A DNA stretch of 7,847 nt, taken from NCBI RefSeq assembly GCF_024699075.1, contig NZ_JAILQF010000083.1, positions 1 to 7,847 on the forward strand. Reading direction: 5' to 3'. Positions 6,044-7,847 of this stretch are shown here, one piece after another; the first letter of the stretch is position 1, and every line of letters starts with the position of its first letter. This stretch comes from Butyrivibrio sp. (GTDB lineage: Bacteria > Bacillota_A > Clostridia > Lachnospirales > Lachnospiraceae). Under the pieces are notes generated by a model. The model saw only the letters and a list, made by a program, of their open reading frames with translations, ran no database searches and was not told where the DNA came from. A program made the position numbers and the translations under genes.

Positions 6044-6727
6044 ATGGATAAGATCCTTATAGCAGATGATGAAGCTGAAATCAGAAGTTTACTAAAACTA
6101 TATCTTGAAAATGAAGGTTACGCCGTTGCAGAAGCTGGCGATGGCAAACAGGCTCTTGAAATACTTGCAGGCGGAGACGTAAGTCTCTGCCTGCTTGATG
6201 TCATGATGCCGGAAATTGATGGTTTTCATGTGTTAAAAGAGATGCGTAAGACCAGCAATATCCCTGTCATCATCATATCAGCCAAAGACACTGATCCTGA
6301 CAAAATAATAGGGCTTGATCTTGGGGCAGATGATTACATGATCAAACCTTTCAATCCCCTTGAAGCAGTCGCAAGAGTCCGTTCCAATCTTAGAAGATAT
6401 CATGCCCTTAAGGGCGACAACAATTCTAAGCAGGAAGAGGTATCTCTTCTTGATTTAAAGCTTGATAAGGATGCATGTATCCTCTACCGCGGTGATACTA
6501 AGATAGAACTTACGTCTACAGAACTTAAGATGATGGAACTTTTTATGGAGAATCCGGGCAAAGTTTTCACCAAAGAAAAGATATATGAATATGCCTGGGG
6601 AGATACATACGTCGTTGCAGACAACAATATCATGGTAGCTATAAGCAAGCTAAGATCAAAGCTTGACGAAGACCCATCTGCATATATCAAAACTGTCAGA
6701 GGTCTTGGTTACAGAATGGAAAAATAA
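6044..6727 (+). CDS. OmpR/PhoB-family response regulator transcription factor
   Basis: This is a 227-residue two-domain DNA-binding regulator. The receiver (1-120) has the acidic pair D8-D9, the phosphoacceptor D52 in LLDVMMP, S79 at the switch position and K101 in the KPF motif, so it should be a normal phosphorylation-controlled receiver. The C-terminal winged helix (about 132-227) has a recognition helix near 193-207 (NNIMVAISKLRSKL) and ends in the usual KTVRGLGYRMEK hairpin. The closest style is VanR-like Firmicutes regulators, but no specific orthology is claimed. AGGAAGGAAG (6028-6037) provides a good ribosome binding site. It lies 82 bp after DUF975 with no convincing terminator (only a bulged stem without a T-tract at 5979-6006) and 113 bp before its likely cognate kinase. 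Confidence 0.95.
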   Translation: MDKILIADDEAEIRSLLKLYLENEGYAVAEAGDGKQALEILAGGDVSLCLLDVMMPEIDGFHVLKEMRKTSNIPVIIISAKDTDPDKIIGLDLGADDYMIKPFNPLEAVARVRSNLRRYHALKGDNNSKQEEVSLLDLKLDKDACILYRGDTKIELTSTELKMMELFMENPGKVFTKEKIYEYAWGDTYVVADNNIMVAISKLRSKLDEDPSAYIKTVRGLGYRMEK

Positions 6728-6840
6728 ACTTCTCCCAAAAACAATTCCTTGCAATTTGATCATCATGAGCAATTAAAAAAATATACAGAGTGCTGAGTTT
6801 AAACATATAAAAAAAAAAAGCACTTTTAATGAGGTTCGGT
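6728..6840 (+). other. Gap between regulator and kinase with an A11 run and weak hairpin
   Basis: This 113-bp spacer carries AGTGCT (6789-6794) and AGCACT (6819-6824), a 6-bp inverted repeat with a 24-nt loop, followed by TTT (6825-6827; the run including the last stem base is TTTT). An uninterrupted run of 11 A lies in the loop and right arm (6809-6819). As a terminator it would be very weak, and the kinase is more likely reached by read-through. Partial attenuation that lowers kinase relative to regulator is possible but unproven. Confidence 0.4.
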
Positions 6841-7847
6841 ATGGATAAACTTAAAGGCTTTCTTATAAAACGTCTCATTCTGGTTCTTGTTATCATAGTC
6901 GCTTTAGAACTAATAATAACAGGAATAATAAACTATATATTTTTTCCATTAATCGGTTTTATGTTGCAGCAGCCAGATCTTTCATCCTTATCTGTCAAAA
7001 GTATACCTTTTCTATTATTGGGATTTATAACCGGTAATAACGCTCTTATATATGGAACATTTGCAACTTCTACGATCATGATTTTAATAGGCATATCTCT
7101 TTTACTAATATTCATCCCTATTGCTGCAGGAATCATCATATATGCAAGTATAGTTACAAAGCAGGTCGAGATCATTCAAAAAGAGCGCGACGACGAAAGA
7201 AAGAGCTATGAAGCAGAGCGTAATCTCATGCTGTCTGATTTTGCCCATGACCTTAGAACTCCTATTATGACAATAGGCGGTTATGCTACTGCTCTAAATG
7301 ATGGGATGGTCAAAGATGAGGCTCAGAAAAAAGAGTATCTGATGGCAATAGAATCAAAGTCAAAGAGAATGACCGAGCTCATAACTTTACTTTTTGAATA
7401 TGTAAGATTAGGGAGTGCGGGTTTTACTCTTAACAGAAAAAGAATAGATTTCCATTCCTTCCTGACAGAGATAATATCAAGGTGCTATACAGATCTTGAA
7501 GATGCAAATATGGAAGTTGATATAAATATTCCTGAAGAGCCATTTTATATACTTGCAGATGACCTTCACCTAAAAAGGGTAATAGAAAATCTCATCATCA
7601 ATATAATCAGGCATAATCCGTCCGGCATAAAAGTATCATTTTCCATCACAAAGCTTTCAGGTGTAGAATACCTTGCAATAGCTGACAGCGGCATCTCAAT
7701 CACCAAAAGTGAAAAAGAGCTTTTCGAGCCCTTCGTAAAAGGTGACGACTCCCGCTCTCAAAATACCGGAAGCGGCCTTGGTCTCTCCGTAGCCAAGCAG
7801 GTCATGGACATGCACGGCTACGACATCACCCTAAAGCAGCCCTACAA
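6841..7847 (+). CDS. Sensor histidine kinase (3' end beyond window)
   Basis: The visible 335 residues give a two-helix membrane sensor kinase: helix 1 about 9-37, a short outside loop of about 37 residues, and helix 2 about 75-104. A charged coiled linker (105-132) with no HAMP domain leads directly into the phosphoacceptor helix FAHDLRTP with H136. The ATPase domain shows the N box ENLIINIIRHNP (N250, N254), a G1 box DSGIS (282-286) whose second glycine is replaced by S286, the F box LFEPFVKG (294-301), and G2 GSGLGL (310-315). The short loop suggests sensing at the membrane or through a partner protein. The ATG at 6841 has GAGG (6831-6834) 6 nt upstream; an in-frame ATG at 6829 would add four residues but has no such site. 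It is the likely partner of the regulator immediately upstream. Only a short C-terminal piece should be missing. Confidence 0.93.
   Translation, partial: MDKLKGFLIKRLILVLVIIVALELIITGIINYIFFPLIGFMLQQPDLSSLSVKSIPFLLLGFITGNNALIYGTFATSTIMILIGISLLLIFIPIAAGIIIYASIVTKQVEIIQKERDDERKSYEAERNLMLSDFAHDLRTPIMTIGGYATALNDGMVKDEAQKKEYLMAIESKSKRMTELITLLFEYVRLGSAGFTLNRKRIDFHSFLTEIISRCYTDLEDANMEVDINIPEEPFYILADDLHLKRVIENLIINIIRHNPSGIKVSFSITKLSGVEYLAIADSGISITKSEKELFEPFVKGDDSRSQNTGSGLGLSVAKQVMDMHGYDITLKQPY

Noticed and set aside
6829..6840. Alternative kinase start at the ATG at 6829
   Set aside because: It is in frame but lacks an upstream purine-rich site other than the A-run, whereas GAGG is well placed for the ATG at 6841. 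It cannot be fully excluded.

Overview
The window reads as chromosomal DNA from a low-GC, Gram-positive anaerobe of the Lachnospiraceae type (Butyrivibrio or a relative). This is inferred from the AT-rich third codon positions, the frequent AGA arginine codons, the strong GGAGG-type ribosome binding sites, the DUF975 membrane protein, and the protein styles of the MATE transporter, OmpR-type regulator and short-linker histidine kinase. No species marker such as rRNA is present. There are no tRNA genes, transposases, CRISPR arrays or phage genes.

Layout. Positions 1-249 are non-coding and begin with a compact, highly base-paired element: a potential three-way junction at 5-106 followed by a separate 12-bp hairpin at 106-132. 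A promoter and leader for a 444-residue MATE efflux transporter (250-1584, +) come next. An exonuclease III/AP endonuclease gene (1743-2570, +) has its own likely promoter. It runs tail-to-tail into a small calcineurin-like metallophosphoesterase gene (2537-3196, -), with 34 bp of coding overlap. Upstream of that gene on the minus strand are an intrinsic terminator (3266-3300) and a membrane-bound diguanylate cyclase with an extracellular Cache-like sensor (3346-4806, -). A 294-bp divergent intergenic region (4807-5100) separates this from a rightward cluster: a DUF975 membrane protein (5101-5961), an OmpR/PhoB-family response regulator (6044-6727), and a sensor histidine kinase starting at 6841 that is cut off by the window end.

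How the genes may work together. The last three genes look like one transcription unit: a membrane protein of unknown function plus a complete two-component pair. The intergenic region upstream carries an 11-bp-period direct repeat (GTTAAG-N5-GTTAAG) of the form bound by OmpR-family regulators, closely resembling the streptococcal CiaR box. The inference is that the regulator encoded here controls its own operon, including DUF975. The diguanylate cyclase links an outside signal to c-di-GMP and is divergently transcribed from the same region. The exonuclease (DNA repair), the phosphoesterase and the MATE exporter look like independent housekeeping or stress functions.

The least explained part of the window is the structured element at its left edge. 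All three of its hairpins are capped by the same GTA triloop.
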